A stretch of DNA of 64,000 nt, from NCBI RefSeq assembly GCF_030347395.1, contig NZ_CP128170.1, forward strand, positions 2,976,001-3,040,000, written 5' to 3'. The position numbers were made by a program, and so were the translations under genes. Position 1 is the stretch's first letter. Every line of letters starts with the position of its first letter. Under the pieces are notes generated by a model. That model made no database searches and was not told the DNA's origin. It saw only the letters and a program-made list of their open reading frames with translations. The DNA comes from Microbacterium sp. ET2 (lineage in GTDB: Bacteria > Actinomycetota > Actinomycetes > Actinomycetales > Microbacteriaceae). Positions 22,027-29,855 of this stretch are shown here, piece by piece.

Positions 22027-22467
22027 TCACAGGAGGGCGAGCGAGGTTGTGCGCCAGCGACCGTCCATGCCCTCCAGGCGCACGGCCACCGCCCGGGTGC
22101 GGGCCGGGCCCGCGACCACCACGACGCCCTCGATGATGCCGTCGGCGGGCGAGGAGTGCCGGATGGTGAGGATCTGGTGCACCGGGCGCTTGGCCGGCAC
22201 CCCGCGGGCGCTGCGGGCGCGGGCGGCGAGGTTCGCCCGGGTGAGGAGCTTGCGGTACGCGTCCTCCGTCAGCCAGCGGGCGAGCTGTTCGACCTCGCGC
22301 ACCCCGGCGAAGACTTCGAGCACGCCGCGGGTCAGGTTCTCGATGAAGACCTGCGGGTCGGGGAGGGCCTCGGTCGAGGTGCGCTGAGGCGCGAAGTACT
22401 CCGAAAGCTCTCGTGCACCCGTGGGTGGTTTGGGTGCGCGGGCCGGTGCCGGCGGCGTCGGTGCCAT
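22027..22467 (-). CDS. Rv3235 family protein
   Basis: 146 residues. A Pro/Ala-rich N-terminus (1-30) is followed by a compact domain: VFIENLTRGVLEVFAGVREVEQL and LARWLTEDAYRKLLTR, then a beta-rich end with RPVHQILTIRHSSPADG and ending in GRWRTTSLALL. This matches the Rv3235-like family found near secA in actinobacteria. Function is unknown. It is transcribed away from the next gene across a 129-bp divergent gap. Confidence 0.8.
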   Translation of the reverse strand: MAPTPPAPARAPKPPTGARELSEYFAPQRTSTEALPDPQVFIENLTRGVLEVFAGVREVEQLARWLTEDAYRKLLTRANLAARARSARGVPAKRPVHQILTIRHSSPADGIIEGVVVVAGPARTRAVAVRLEGMDGRWRTTSLALL

Positions 22468-22584
22468 CTCTCGCCAATCTCGTCAGGACATCGGTTGCCG
22501 AGAAGTACAACACACGGACAACTCCCAGAAAGAGCCCGGGGAGCCCCTGGGGATAAGTTCTCATCGACTCCTCACGTTCTGGAC

Positions 22585-22590
22585 TACTGT
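22585..22590 (+). promoter_or_regulatory. -10 box of the 22597 gene (leaderless)
   Basis: TACTGT ends 6 nt before the GTG at 22597 and supports that start codon. Confidence 0.5.
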
Positions 22591-22596
22591 CACGGC

Positions 22597-23202
22597 GTGC
22601 GATGGGACCGCTTCTTCGACGACCTCGAAGACCAGCTCGCCTCCGAGTGGGAGGCTGAGCGCGCTGCCCTCGACACCGAGGCGGAGCGGCTGCGCGTGTC
22701 CCGGCTCGAGATGCGCCAGCGTCTGACGGTCCTGCAGGCCGAGGCGTCCCACAGCGAGGTGTCGTGGGAGCTGAGCGACGGTTCGTCTCTGAATGCCGGC
22801 CTCGTCGGCGTCGGTGCCGACTGGGTGGCGCTCAGCGACGCAGCTCGTCGGACGGGGATCACCCTCGTGCCCCTTCCCGCGATCGTCGGGATCAGGATGA
22901 GCCAGGCCGACCTGCTCCGCACCGCGCGTGCCGACGGCGCCACGCTCTCGGGCCTGGCGAGCCGGATGACCTTCGGCTTCGTCGTGCGTGATCTCGTGCG
23001 CCGCCGCGCAGCGGTGGCGCTGCAGCTGTCATCCGGTCGGGGGATGACCGGGACGATCGATCGGGCCGGAGCCGACCACCTCGACATCGCCCTCCACGAT
23101 CCCGGCTCGCCGCGGCGGACGGGAGAGGTGACGGGATACCGGATGGTGCCCTTCTCGGCGCTGGCATGGCTCAGGGCGGAGGAGGGGGTCAGCGTCCTCT
23201 GA
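22597..23202 (+). CDS. Conserved hypothetical protein with N-terminal coiled coil
   Basis: 201 residues from a GTG fixed by a leaderless -10 box. The first ~50 residues form a charged helix (RWDRFFDDLEDQLASEWEAE); the rest is a predicted beta-rich domain with repeated strand-like segments (GLVGVGADWVALSD, GITLVPLPAIVGIRMS, GRGMTGTIDRAGADHLDIAL). The coiled-coil plus small beta-barrel layout is seen in unnamed actinobacterial proteins near secA. No catalytic motif is visible and the function is unknown. It is convergent with the HTH gene 14 bp downstream. Confidence 0.75.
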   Translation: MRWDRFFDDLEDQLASEWEAERAALDTEAERLRVSRLEMRQRLTVLQAEASHSEVSWELSDGSSLNAGLVGVGADWVALSDAARRTGITLVPLPAIVGIRMSQADLLRTARADGATLSGLASRMTFGFVVRDLVRRRAAVALQLSSGRGMTGTIDRAGADHLDIALHDPGSPRRTGEVTGYRMVPFSALAWLRAEEGVSVL

Positions 23203-23216
23203 CGCTTCTTGCGCCG

Positions 23217-23498
23217 TCAGTCGGGGTTGCGGACGAAACCGGTGCCCCACAGCTCAGGGAAGCTGGCCTCCTGCGACTGGTGCCACAGGGCGATCCGCCG
23301 GGCCTCCTCAGCCTGATCGTCGAGGTAGTCGGTGACGCTCTGCTCCTCCACTCGCCAGCGGGCGGGCGATCCGACCCGGGCACCGCGAAGCCGGCGCTCA
23401 TGGACGAGCGCGATCACCTCGTCCACCGAGACCCCCAGCACCTCGGCGACCTGCGCGGGCGCGAGCATGCGCACGTCGGCGGACGGGGATTCGGGCAT
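23217..23498 (-). CDS. Helix-turn-helix (excisionase-type) DNA-binding protein
   Basis: 93 residues from the ATG at 23498. It contains an HTH_17/excisionase-type winged helix (LAPAQVAEVLGVSVDEVIAL ... GSPARWRVEEQSVTDYLDD), followed by a short conserved tail ending in FPELWGTGFVRNPD. Such single-domain proteins, related to BldC and phage Xis, act as small DNA-binding regulators. There is no integrase or phage gene nearby, so a regulatory role is more likely than recombination. It is divergent from the SAF gene, and the gap between them holds two DnaA boxes. Confidence 0.8.
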   Translation of the reverse strand: MPESPSADVRMLAPAQVAEVLGVSVDEVIALVHERRLRGARVGSPARWRVEEQSVTDYLDDQAEEARRIALWHQSQEASFPELWGTGFVRNPD

Positions 23499-23548
23499 GC
23501 CCCCATTATCGTCGCGGGCTCCGGCGGGCCGACGAGCCCGCGCGGCGT

Positions 23549-23573
23549 TGTGGATAACGGCGGCTGTGGATAA
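23549..23573. promoter_or_regulatory. Two exact DnaA boxes upstream of the SAF gene
   Basis: TGTGGATAA occurs at 23549-23557 and again at 23565-23573, the reverse complement of the consensus DnaA box TTATCCACA, in the same orientation and 16 bp apart. They lie in the 114-bp divergent gap between the HTH gene and the SAF gene, 40-64 bp before the SAF start. They may mark a DnaA-responsive promoter; a replication origin is unlikely because dnaA, dnaN and an AT-rich unwinding region are absent. Confidence 0.6.
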
Positions 23574-23612
23574 CGCGCGGGCCTGTTCCCCGGCCTGAGC
23601 GAACATGGCCTC

Positions 23613-24251
23613 ATGACCGCTGTGGACACCGGCCGCCGCCCTCGCGCCTTCTGGGCCGACGCACGCTTCCTCCTCGGCATCCTTCTGATCGTGGCCTCCG
23701 TGGCCGGGGTCTGGTTCGTCGTCTCGGCCGCGCGCCAGACCGTGCCCGTCTTCGTCGCCGCTCGCACGATCGTCTCGGGGGAGTTCGTCTCGACCGAGGA
23801 TGTGCGCGTCGAGCAGGTGGCTCTCGGCGCCCTCGAAGGGTCGTACCTCGATCCCGCGTCGTGGGAGGGGTCACTCGCGGAGGGGATCGTCGCTACGCGC
23901 ACCATTGCCTCCGACGAACTCGTGCCGCGCAGCGCCGTCGAGTCCGCCGACGCGGTGCGCACCACCTCGGTCGTGCTCCGCAGCTCCGTCGACGTCCCGG
24001 CGGCGGTGGAGGCGGGATCGGTGGTGGAGGTGTGGGCGGCGCCGCTCGTGGAACCGGGCACCTACGACGTGCCGCGGATCCTCGTCGCGGACGCCACGGT
24101 CGCCTCTGTCACGCGCGACGACTCGATGATCGGCGGGGGCGCCGCCGCGCTGGAGATCGTCATCCCGCGCGCAGACGTCGCGGTCGTGCTCGAGGCCATG
24201 TCCGACGAGTCCGCGCTCTCGGTCGTGCCCGCGGCCGGAGGCGCACGATGA
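23613..24251 (+). CDS. SAF domain-containing (CpaB/FlgA-like) membrane-anchored protein
   Basis: 212 residues. A short cytoplasmic N-terminus is followed by one transmembrane helix (about 19-38, FLLGILLIVASVAGVWFVVS) and an extracytoplasmic SAF domain (VPVFVAARTIVSGEFVST ... EGIVATRTIASDELVPRSAV). SAF domains occur in CpaB of Flp/Tad pili and in FlgA. No other pilus gene is present here, so the usual partner set is missing. The next gene overlaps by 4 nt (ATGA) and encodes a MinD/CpaE-like ATPase, indicating joint function at the membrane. The two DnaA boxes lie upstream. Confidence 0.85.
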   Translation: MTAVDTGRRPRAFWADARFLLGILLIVASVAGVWFVVSAARQTVPVFVAARTIVSGEFVSTEDVRVEQVALGALEGSYLDPASWEGSLAEGIVATRTIASDELVPRSAVESADAVRTTSVVLRSSVDVPAAVEAGSVVEVWAAPLVEPGTYDVPRILVADATVASVTRDDSMIGGGAAALEIVIPRADVAVVLEAMSDESALSVVPAAGGAR

Positions 24252-25642
24252 AGGTTCTGGTCGCGGTGGATGAGCCGCGGGGGTCGGACCTCGCTCATCA
24301 GCTCGCCTCGGAGGGCGTCGAGGTGGTGGCGGTCGTCGCCGCGGATGCGTTGGCGCTCTCCGGGGAGGATGCCGCCTACGGCAGCGATGCCCGCATCACC
24401 GCGGTGGCGCTCCGCGAAGTGGAGGCGGTCATCCTCCAGGCCGATCGGCGGACCATGACCGCCGCCGCCGTGGCGCTCTGCGATCGTCACGGCGTCCGCA
24501 TCGTGGCGTTGTGCGCCGAGGATGCCGACCGTCCCCTGGCCGAGGCGTACGGGCTGTCCTCGACGCTGGCACCGACCGACCCGGGCTGGCGGATCGCCGA
24601 GGCCCTCACGCTGGACGGCCTGACACGCGGCGCGACCGCTGCCTCGACCGGCGGCGCGGGGGGAGTCGAGCGCGAGCGACCAGCGCCCCGCATCATCGCC
24701 GTGTGGGGTCCGGCCGGGTCGCCCGGTCGATCCACGGTCGCGGTCGAACTCGCCCTGGAACTCGCCCGGGGCGGACGACGCGTCGCTCTCGTGGATGCCG
24801 ACGCGCACGCCCCCGCTCTCGCCCTCACCCTGGGGCTCGCCGACGAAGGGCCCGGCTTCGCCGCCGCCTGCCGCCACGCGGGCCGCGGCGAGCTGACCAC
24901 CGCCGAACTCGAACGCATCAGCACGCCGCTGGGTCGCACCGGCGTGCGGGTTCTCACCGGCATCAACCGTCCGTCGCGGTGGCCCGAACTCTCGCACGCT
25001 CGGGTGGCGGCGGCCCTGGAAGCCTGCCGCACGTGGGTGGAGTTCACCATCGTCGACGTCTCCTCGTCGCTCGAGCGCGACGAGGAGATCGTCAGCGACC
25101 TCGACGGGCCGCGCCGAAATGCCGCGACGCTCGCCGCGCTCGAGGTCGCCGACCACGTCGTCGCGGTCGCGGCGGCCGATCCCGTCGGCGTCGCCCGGTT
25201 CCTCCGCGGCTACACCGAGCTGCGCGCGACGGTCGGGGCGACTCCCGTCGCCGTGCTCGCGAACCGGCTGCGACCCGGAGCCCTCGGCATCGACGCGCGG
25301 GGGCAGGTGCGCCGCACCCTCGACCGGTTCGCCGGCATCCGCGACGTCTGGTTCGTCCCCCACGACGCCCGCTCCGCGGATGCAGCTCTGCTCGCCGCGC
25401 GCCCCATCGCCGAGGTCGCACCGCGCTCGCCCTTCGCCGCGGCGATCCGGCGGTTCGTGGGCGAGACCCTCGAACCGCCCGACCCCGGTGTGTCGCGGCG
25501 TGAGCAGCGCGCACGGCGCATCCGCCCGGCTCGCGACGCGAGACGTGTCCGGACCGCGGGCGCGGACGATCAGGCTCCGGAGCGGTCGCGTGTTCGGGGC
25601 GGGCGGCGCCGCGGCGCGGTCGCCGTCCCCGAGGCGCGCTGA
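24248..25642 (+). CDS. MinD/ParA/CpaE-like ATPase with atypical Walker A
   Basis: 464 residues. An N-terminal Rossmann-like region (1-125, MKVLVAVDEPRGSD) is followed by a SIMIBI ATPase domain from about residue 145: AVWGPAGSPGRSTVAVELAL, VALVDADAHAPALALTLGL and FTIVDVSSSLE. The P-loop reads GSPGRST, so the lysine of the usual GKS/T is replaced by arginine and the signature lysine of ParA/MinD proteins is absent. The C-terminal ~60 residues are Arg-rich. The start is fixed by a 4-nt overlap with the SAF gene. It resembles CpaE of pilus loci; its own role is unknown. The stop is followed by an 18-bp tandem repeat. Confidence 0.82.
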   Translation: MKVLVAVDEPRGSDLAHQLASEGVEVVAVVAADALALSGEDAAYGSDARITAVALREVEAVILQADRRTMTAAAVALCDRHGVRIVALCAEDADRPLAEAYGLSSTLAPTDPGWRIAEALTLDGLTRGATAASTGGAGGVERERPAPRIIAVWGPAGSPGRSTVAVELALELARGGRRVALVDADAHAPALALTLGLADEGPGFAAACRHAGRGELTTAELERISTPLGRTGVRVLTGINRPSRWPELSHARVAAALEACRTWVEFTIVDVSSSLERDEEIVSDLDGPRRNAATLAALEVADHVVAVAAADPVGVARFLRGYTELRATVGATPVAVLANRLRPGALGIDARGQVRRTLDRFAGIRDVWFVPHDARSADAALLAARPIAEVAPRSPFAAAIRRFVGETLEPPDPGVSRREQRARRIRPARDARRVRTAGADDQAPERSRVRGGRRRGAVAVPEAR

Positions 25643-25652
25643 GCCGCGGCAT

Positions 25653-25706
25653 CCGTCCCTCACCGGACTGCCCTCCCTCACCGGACTGCCCTCCCTCACC
25701 GGACTG
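25653..25706. repeat. 18-bp tandem repeat (three copies)
   Basis: The unit ccctccctcaccggactg occurs at 25671-25688 and 25689-25706, with a preceding copy at 25653-25670 that differs only in its first few bases. It lies in the 92-bp gap between the ATPase gene and the histidine kinase gene and ends 15 bp before the kinase -10 box, so copy number could affect the promoter region. Confidence 0.8.
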
Positions 25707-25721
25707 CACCGCCACCGCGCA

Positions 25722-25727
25722 TAGGCT
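25722..25727 (+). promoter_or_regulatory. -10 box of the PdtaS-type kinase (leaderless)
   Basis: TAGGCT ends 7 nt before the GTG at 25735. The -35 region falls within the 18-bp tandem repeat. Confidence 0.55.
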
Positions 25728-25734
25728 GGGAGCC

Positions 25735-27219
25735 GTGTCGACGCTCAGTGATCTCGTGTACGCGCAGGGCCGCTCCCGGTCGGAGGAGGTCGAGTGGCTC
25801 CACGGCCTCGCCGGCGACGGGCAGCTCCTGGCGGACCTGGCCTTCGCCGACATCGTGATCTGGGTGCCCACCGCCGATGACTCCTTCGTCGCGGTCGCGC
25901 ACACGAGGCCGAGCGGCGCGGCGACGCTGTTCTATCGCGACATCGTCAGCGACCGGGTCCGCCCCCAGTGGGCCACCCAGGTGCGCGACGCCTTCGTCTC
26001 GGGGCGCATTGTCGACTCCGCCTCACCGGACTGGTTCGAGGAGACCCCCACCCGCGTGCGGGCTGTGCCGATCGTGCGCCGAAGCGGCGAGACCGTCGAG
26101 ACGGTCGGGGTGCTCACCCGTCACACCAACCTCGGCGAGACCCGCACGCCGTCGAGACAGCAGATCACCTTCAACGACTGCGCCGACGACCTGTTCGGCA
26201 TGATCGCCTCGGGCGAATTCCCCGACCTGTCCACGCCGACCGCGCCGCGGCGCGGGGCGCCCCGCGCGTCGGACGGGCTCATCCGCATCGACCCCGCCGG
26301 CGTCGTCACGTTCGCCAGCCCCAACGCGCTGTCCGCCTTCAACCGGATGGGATTCGACGACGAGCTCGAGGGCGAGTCGCTGGTGGAGGTCACCACCCGC
26401 ATCCTCACCACGCGACGTGAGTTCGACGAGTCGCTGCCGCTGGTGGTCACCGGCCGAGCACCGTGGCGTGCCGACATCGAGGCGCAGGGGGTCACGGTGT
26501 CGTTGCGGACCATCCCGCTCCGCGACCGTGGCACCCGCATCGGGGCGATCGTGCTCTGCCGCGATGTCACCGAGCTGCGCCACCAGGAGCAGGAGCTCAT
26601 CACCAAGGACGCCACGATCCGCGAGATCCACCACCGGGTGAAGAACAACCTCCAGACGGTGGCCTCGCTGCTGCGGATCCAGGCGCGGCGGTCGCACTCC
26701 GACGAGGCTCGTGAGGCCCTCACGCAGGCCATGCGCCGGGTGTCGGCGATCGCGGTCGTGCACGACACGCTGTCGGAGGGTCTCACCCAGAGCGTGGACT
26801 TCGACGACGTGTTCGCCCGCGTGCTGAAGCTCGTCGCCGAGGTCGCGGCGGCACCCAACACCCGTGCGCGAACGCGCTCGACCGGCCGATTCGGCACCCT
26901 CCCGAGCGCCTACGCGACCCCGCTCGCGCTCGCGCTGACCGAACTCGTCACCAACGCGGTCGAGCACGGACTGGCCGGTCAAGAGGGCGACGTGGAGATC
27001 CTCGCCGACCGCAGCGACGAGCGACTCGAGGTGCGGGTCCGTGACAACGGCGTGGGTCTGCCGGAGGGCCTGGTCGGGCGCGGTCTCGGCACACAGATCG
27101 TGCGCACGCTCATCCAGGGCGAACTCGGCGGCACGATCGACTGGCACACGCTGGTCGGCAGCGGGACCGAGGTCACGATCGAGATCCCGCTGCGCTACAT
27201 CGAGCGGATGCAGGGCTGA
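25735..27219 (+). CDS. pdtaS: Sensor histidine kinase, PdtaS-like
   Basis: 494 residues, cytosolic with no membrane helix. An N-terminal GAF-like region (1-150) is followed by a PAS domain (~180-290). The HisKA_2 dimerisation motif IREIHHRVKNNLQTVASLLR carries the phospho-His near residue 300, and a HATPase_c domain follows (LALTELVTNAVEHGLAG, VRDNGVGLPEGL, GLGTQIVRTL). This matches PdtaS (Rv3220c), which phosphorylates the antiterminator PdtaR; no pdtaR is in the window. The location next to whiB1 is as in M. tuberculosis. The GTG start follows a leaderless -10 box. Two different tandem repeats flank the gene. Confidence 0.92.
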   Translation: MSTLSDLVYAQGRSRSEEVEWLHGLAGDGQLLADLAFADIVIWVPTADDSFVAVAHTRPSGAATLFYRDIVSDRVRPQWATQVRDAFVSGRIVDSASPDWFEETPTRVRAVPIVRRSGETVETVGVLTRHTNLGETRTPSRQQITFNDCADDLFGMIASGEFPDLSTPTAPRRGAPRASDGLIRIDPAGVVTFASPNALSAFNRMGFDDELEGESLVEVTTRILTTRREFDESLPLVVTGRAPWRADIEAQGVTVSLRTIPLRDRGTRIGAIVLCRDVTELRHQEQELITKDATIREIHHRVKNNLQTVASLLRIQARRSHSDEAREALTQAMRRVSAIAVVHDTLSEGLTQSVDFDDVFARVLKLVAEVAAAPNTRARTRSTGRFGTLPSAYATPLALALTELVTNAVEHGLAGQEGDVEILADRSDERLEVRVRDNGVGLPEGLVGRGLGTQIVRTLIQGELGGTIDWHTLVGSGTEVTIEIPLRYIERMQG

Positions 27220-27284
27220 ATCGTCGCGGACATCCCCCGACCCGCCGCGGAACGGGTTTTCCCGAAGCGGCTCGACGCAATTCT

Positions 27285-27380
27285 TGACGGGTCGCGGGGA
27301 AGGGCCCCGCGGACAGGTCGCGGGGGAAGGGCTCCTCGGACGGGTCGCGGGGGAGGGGCTCCTCGGACGGGTCCGAGGGA
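27285..27380. repeat. 27-bp tandem repeat downstream of the PdtaS-type gene
   Basis: Copies lie at 27285-27310 (imperfect, 26 bp), 27311-27337, 27338-27364 and a 16-bp partial at 27365-27380. The consensus begins ggacgggtcgcggggga and ends ggggctcctc, with a few substitutions between copies. It fills much of the 195-bp gap between the convergent kinase and whiB1 genes. The rest of the gap shows no gene or clear terminator. Confidence 0.8.
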
Positions 27381-27414
27381 CGGCCGCCGGGTGAACCCGG
27401 GGGAGGCGAGGGGC

Positions 27415-27663
27415 TCAGCTGGCGCGACGGGCGCGCGCGGCGCGACGCTTCAGGGCGCGACGCTCATCCTCGGACAGCCCGCCCCAGACGCCGGAATCCT
27501 GGCCGCTCTCGAGGGCGTACTGCAGGCACGTCTCGGTGACGGTGCACCGGGCGCACACGGACTTCGCCTTCTCGATCTGGTCGACGGCAGGCCCGGTGTT
27601 CCCGACGGGGAAGAACAGCTCGGGGTCGACGGTGAGGCAGGCGGCCTTGTCGCGCCAATCCAT
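27415..27663 (-). CDS. whiB1: WhiB family iron-sulfur regulator, WhiB1-like
   Basis: 82 residues from the ATG at 27663, preceded on the minus strand by the ribosome-binding site aaggag. The four [4Fe-4S] ligands are Cys9, Cys37, Cys40 and Cys46, the exact spacing of mycobacterial WhiB1, and the SGVWGGLSEDERR turn and a basic C-terminus (RRAARARRAS) for DNA binding follow. WhiB1 is essential in mycobacteria, binds the primary sigma factor and senses nitric oxide. Its position beside the PdtaS-type kinase matches Rv3219/Rv3220c. An earlier in-frame start 44 codons upstream is rejected because WhiB1 proteins begin with MDWR. Confidence 0.96.
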   Translation of the reverse strand: MDWRDKAACLTVDPELFFPVGNTGPAVDQIEKAKSVCARCTVTETCLQYALESGQDSGVWGGLSEDERRALKRRAARARRAS

Positions 27664-27726
27664 GGTGGTGCTCCTTGATGCAGAATGGTGGGGGAAATGG
27701 TATGTCCCGGAATCGGGGCCGATACC

Positions 27727-27770
27727 CTGTGGGAGTGCGAGCGGATGCCCGCCCCACGTCGCTGTGGGAG
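27727..27770. repeat. Direct repeat ctgtgggag in the whiB1 upstream region
   Basis: ctgtgggag occurs at 27727-27735 and 27762-27770, 35 bp apart, in the 209-bp divergent gap between whiB1 and the next membrane-protein gene. A spacing near three helical turns would place both copies on roughly the same face of DNA, as for a dimeric or looping regulator. The rest of this gap shows no clear gene. Confidence 0.4.
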
Positions 27771-27872
27771 CACACGGCTTATCTAATGGTCCCATAGCAC
27801 ATGAAGGGAATCAAGAGTCGACGTCTTGGTTTCGGCCAGGTTTCCTTCCGCCCCCCGGAACGAGAGAGATTC

Positions 27873-28280
27873 ATGCGCGACATCATCGCCCACCGGATCG
27901 CCGGTTCGCTGCTGGCTCTCGAGGGCATAGGACTGCTGGTCCTCGTCGGCTGGCAGGTGGTCGCGCTCGCAGGCGGCGACACCGGGATCCTGACGACTGC
28001 GCTCGCCCTGCTCGTGCTGACCCTCGCCGGCGCGGCGATCGTGCTCGCGTTCGCGGGTGCCACGTGGCGGCGGGTCTCGTGGGGCCGATCGGGCGGAATC
28101 GTCACTCAGCTGTTGATCCTCGCCGTCGCGCTGGGGGCGGCGACGGGCGCCTATGCGCAGCCGTTCTCGGCGCTGCTTCTCGCGGCGCCGGGGGTGGTGG
28201 TGCTGGTCGCGCTCATCTGGGCGACTCGGACCTCGGCGCCCCCGGAAGCGTCCGACGGGGATGCGGGCCCCGGGGCGTGA
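27873..28280 (+). CDS. Small multispanning membrane protein, function unknown
   Basis: 135 residues from the ATG at 27873. It has about four hydrophobic segments (IAGSLLALEGIGLLVLVGWQ, LTTALALLVLTLAGAAIVLA, TQLLILAVALGAATGAYA, FSALLLAAPGVVVLVALIWA) and a polar C-terminus. The ATG has a modest ribosome-binding site (gagag). An alternative in-frame ATG at 27801 would add a basic 24-residue leader but has no ribosome-binding site. Similar small membrane proteins are common in Microbacteriaceae and have no assigned role. It is convergent with bcp, only 13 bp away. Confidence 0.7.
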   Translation: MRDIIAHRIAGSLLALEGIGLLVLVGWQVVALAGGDTGILTTALALLVLTLAGAAIVLAFAGATWRRVSWGRSGGIVTQLLILAVALGAATGAYAQPFSALLLAAPGVVVLVALIWATRTSAPPEASDGDAGPGA

Positions 28281-28293
28281 CCCCGGTGCGATC

Positions 28294-28764
28294 TCAGGCG
28301 GCGAGGCCCAGGATGCTCCGCACCCGGGCGACGTGGCCGGTGGCCTTGACGTTGTAGAGGGCGTGAGCGACACGGCCGTCCGCGTCGATCACGAAGGTCG
28401 AGCGGACGACACCCTGCACCGTCTTGCCGTAGTTGGACTTCTCTCCCCAGGCGCCGTAGGCGTCGTGCACGGCATGGTCGGGATCGCTGAGCAGCGGGTA
28501 GGTGAGACCGTCGCGCTCGCGGAACTTCTGCAGGGTCGCCGCGTCGTCGCGCGAGATTCCGAGCACGGCGAACCCTGCGGCCTGCAGCGGGGCGAGCGAG
28601 TCGCGGAAGTCGCACGCCTCGGTGGTGCACCCGGGGGTCATCGCGGCGGGGTAGAAGAAGAGCACCACACCGGTGCCGCGGAAGTCGGCGAGCGAGACCG
28701 GCGTGGAGTCCTGGTCATCGAGGGTGAAGTCGGGGGCGAGGTCTCCGGGTTCCAGACGCGTCAT
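28294..28764 (-). CDS. bcp: Thioredoxin-dependent thiol peroxidase (Bcp/PrxQ)
   Basis: 156-residue atypical 2-Cys peroxiredoxin. The peroxidatic Cys46 and resolving Cys51 are in FYPAAMTPGCTTEACDFRD, the CX4C spacing of the Bcp/PrxQ subfamily. It reduces peroxides and lipid hydroperoxides using thioredoxin in the cytoplasm. The start overlaps the rsgA stop by 4 nt, so it can be co-transcribed, but a -10 box TAGGCT 6 nt before the ATG gives it a second, leaderless promoter inside rsgA. Confidence 0.93.
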   Translation of the reverse strand: MTRLEPGDLAPDFTLDDQDSTPVSLADFRGTGVVLFFYPAAMTPGCTTEACDFRDSLAPLQAAGFAVLGISRDDAATLQKFRERDGLTYPLLSDPDHAVHDAYGAWGEKSNYGKTVQGVVRSTFVIDADGRVAHALYNVKATGHVARVRSILGLAA

Positions 28765-29849
28765 GGCTCCAGCCTAGGGCGAACCGGATGCCGGGGCGCT
28801 GCCCGGTCGCCGCGGTCGGCGAAGGTGGCGAGAAGCCGCTGCAGCGAGTCCAGCCGCGCCGGACCGGTGGGCCCGAGTCGCCCCTCGGCGACCGCCTCGA
28901 TGAGCGCGCAGTCGGGGGCGTCGGGCAGATGCGTGCATCCTCGCGGGCACTCGTCGGCGACCTCGGCGAGTTCGGTGAAGGCACGCAGGATGTTCGCGGG
29001 GTCGACGTGACCCAGACCGAACGAGCGGACACCGGGAGTGTCGATCACCCACCCCGATCCGGACGCTCCGCGGTAGCGCAGCGAGACCGTCGAGCTGGAG
29101 GTGTGACGCCCGCGGCCGGTGACCTCGTTCACATGTCCCGTGGCGCGGCCCGCGTCGGGAACCAGGGCGTTGACCAGGGTCGACTTGCCGACACCCGAGT
29201 GCCCTACGAAGACCGTCGCGTGCCCTGCCAGCGAGGCGCCGATGCGCTCGACCGGCATCTCGCCGCGCGCACTGGTGAACACCTCGAGGTCGAGCCCTTC
29301 GAAGTGGCTCAGGAAGTCCGCGGGGTCGGCGAGGTCGGTCTTCGTCACGACCAGAAGCGGGCGGATCCCGGCGTCCAGCGCGGCGACGAGATAGCGGTCG
29401 ACCAGGCGTTCCCGCGGCTCAGGATCCGCCGCGGCGACGACGACGAGCATCTGGTCGGCGTTGGCGACGATGACCCGCTCGACCTGATCGGTGTCGTCGG
29501 CGCTGCGGCGGAGGAGCGAGGAGCGCTCTTCGATGCCGATGATCCGGGCGAGGGTGCCCTCGTCTCCGGATCTGTCGCCCACCAGCCGCGCCCGGTCGCC
29601 CGTGACGATGGGGACCTTGCGCAGCTCACGCGCCCGCATCGCGATGATCTCGTGCTCGTCGTCGCCGTCTTCGTCCACGAGGACCGCGTACCGGCCCCGG
29701 TCGACACCGAGCACCCGACCGATCTGGGCGTCGGCATGCGCCGGGCGGCGCTTGGTGCGCGGACGGTTGGCCTTCGGATTCGGCCTGACGCGCACATCGG
29801 CCTCGTCGAAGTCGAGGTCATCGTCGTCGGCGTCGTCCAGCCAGCTCAC
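28761..29849 (-). CDS. rsgA: Ribosome small subunit-dependent GTPase RsgA
   Basis: 362 residues. An acidic N-terminal extension (1-40) and OB domain are followed by a circularly permuted GTPase with TKTDLAD (G4) before the P-loop FVGHSGVGKSTLVNAL (about 213-222) and DTPGVRSFGL. The C-terminal zinc knuckle ECPRGCTHLPDAPDC binds the ribosome. RsgA assists late 30S subunit maturation. It starts 6 nt after the aroA stop and overlaps bcp by 4 nt, giving an aroA-rsgA-bcp operon. The order aroA-rsgA beside sigH is conserved in actinobacteria (Rv3223c-Rv3228). Confidence 0.96.
   Translation of the reverse strand: MSWLDDADDDDLDFDEADVRVRPNPKANRPRTKRRPAHADAQIGRVLGVDRGRYAVLVDEDGDDEHEIIAMRARELRKVPIVTGDRARLVGDRSGDEGTLARIIGIEERSSLLRRSADDTDQVERVIVANADQMLVVVAAADPEPRERLVDRYLVAALDAGIRPLLVVTKTDLADPADFLSHFEGLDLEVFTSARGEMPVERIGASLAGHATVFVGHSGVGKSTLVNALVPDAGRATGHVNEVTGRGRHTSSSTVSLRYRGASGSGWVIDTPGVRSFGLGHVDPANILRAFTELAEVADECPRGCTHLPDAPDCALIEAVAEGRLGPTGPARLDSLQRLLATFADRGDRAAPRHPVRPRLEP
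28771..28776 (-). promoter_or_regulatory. Internal -10 box of bcp within the rsgA 3' end
   Basis: TAGGCT on the minus strand lies 6 nt before the bcp ATG. It would give a leaderless bcp mRNA independent of rsgA. Confidence 0.5.
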
Positions 29850-29855
29850 GGGTGG

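Noticed and set aside
23217..23498. Phage excisionase from a prophage
   Set aside because: No integrase, attachment site or other phage gene in the neighbourhood; the HTH alone does not show this.
23549..23573. Replication origin
   Set aside because: Two DnaA boxes only, with no dnaA, dnaN, parAB or AT-rich unwinding element nearby.
23613..25642. Flp/Tad pilus locus
   Set aside because: Only CpaB-like and CpaE-like genes are present; no TadA/CpaF ATPase, TadB/C or prepilin.
25653..27380. CRISPR array
   Set aside because: The two repeats are short, immediately tandem without spacers, and no cas gene is present.
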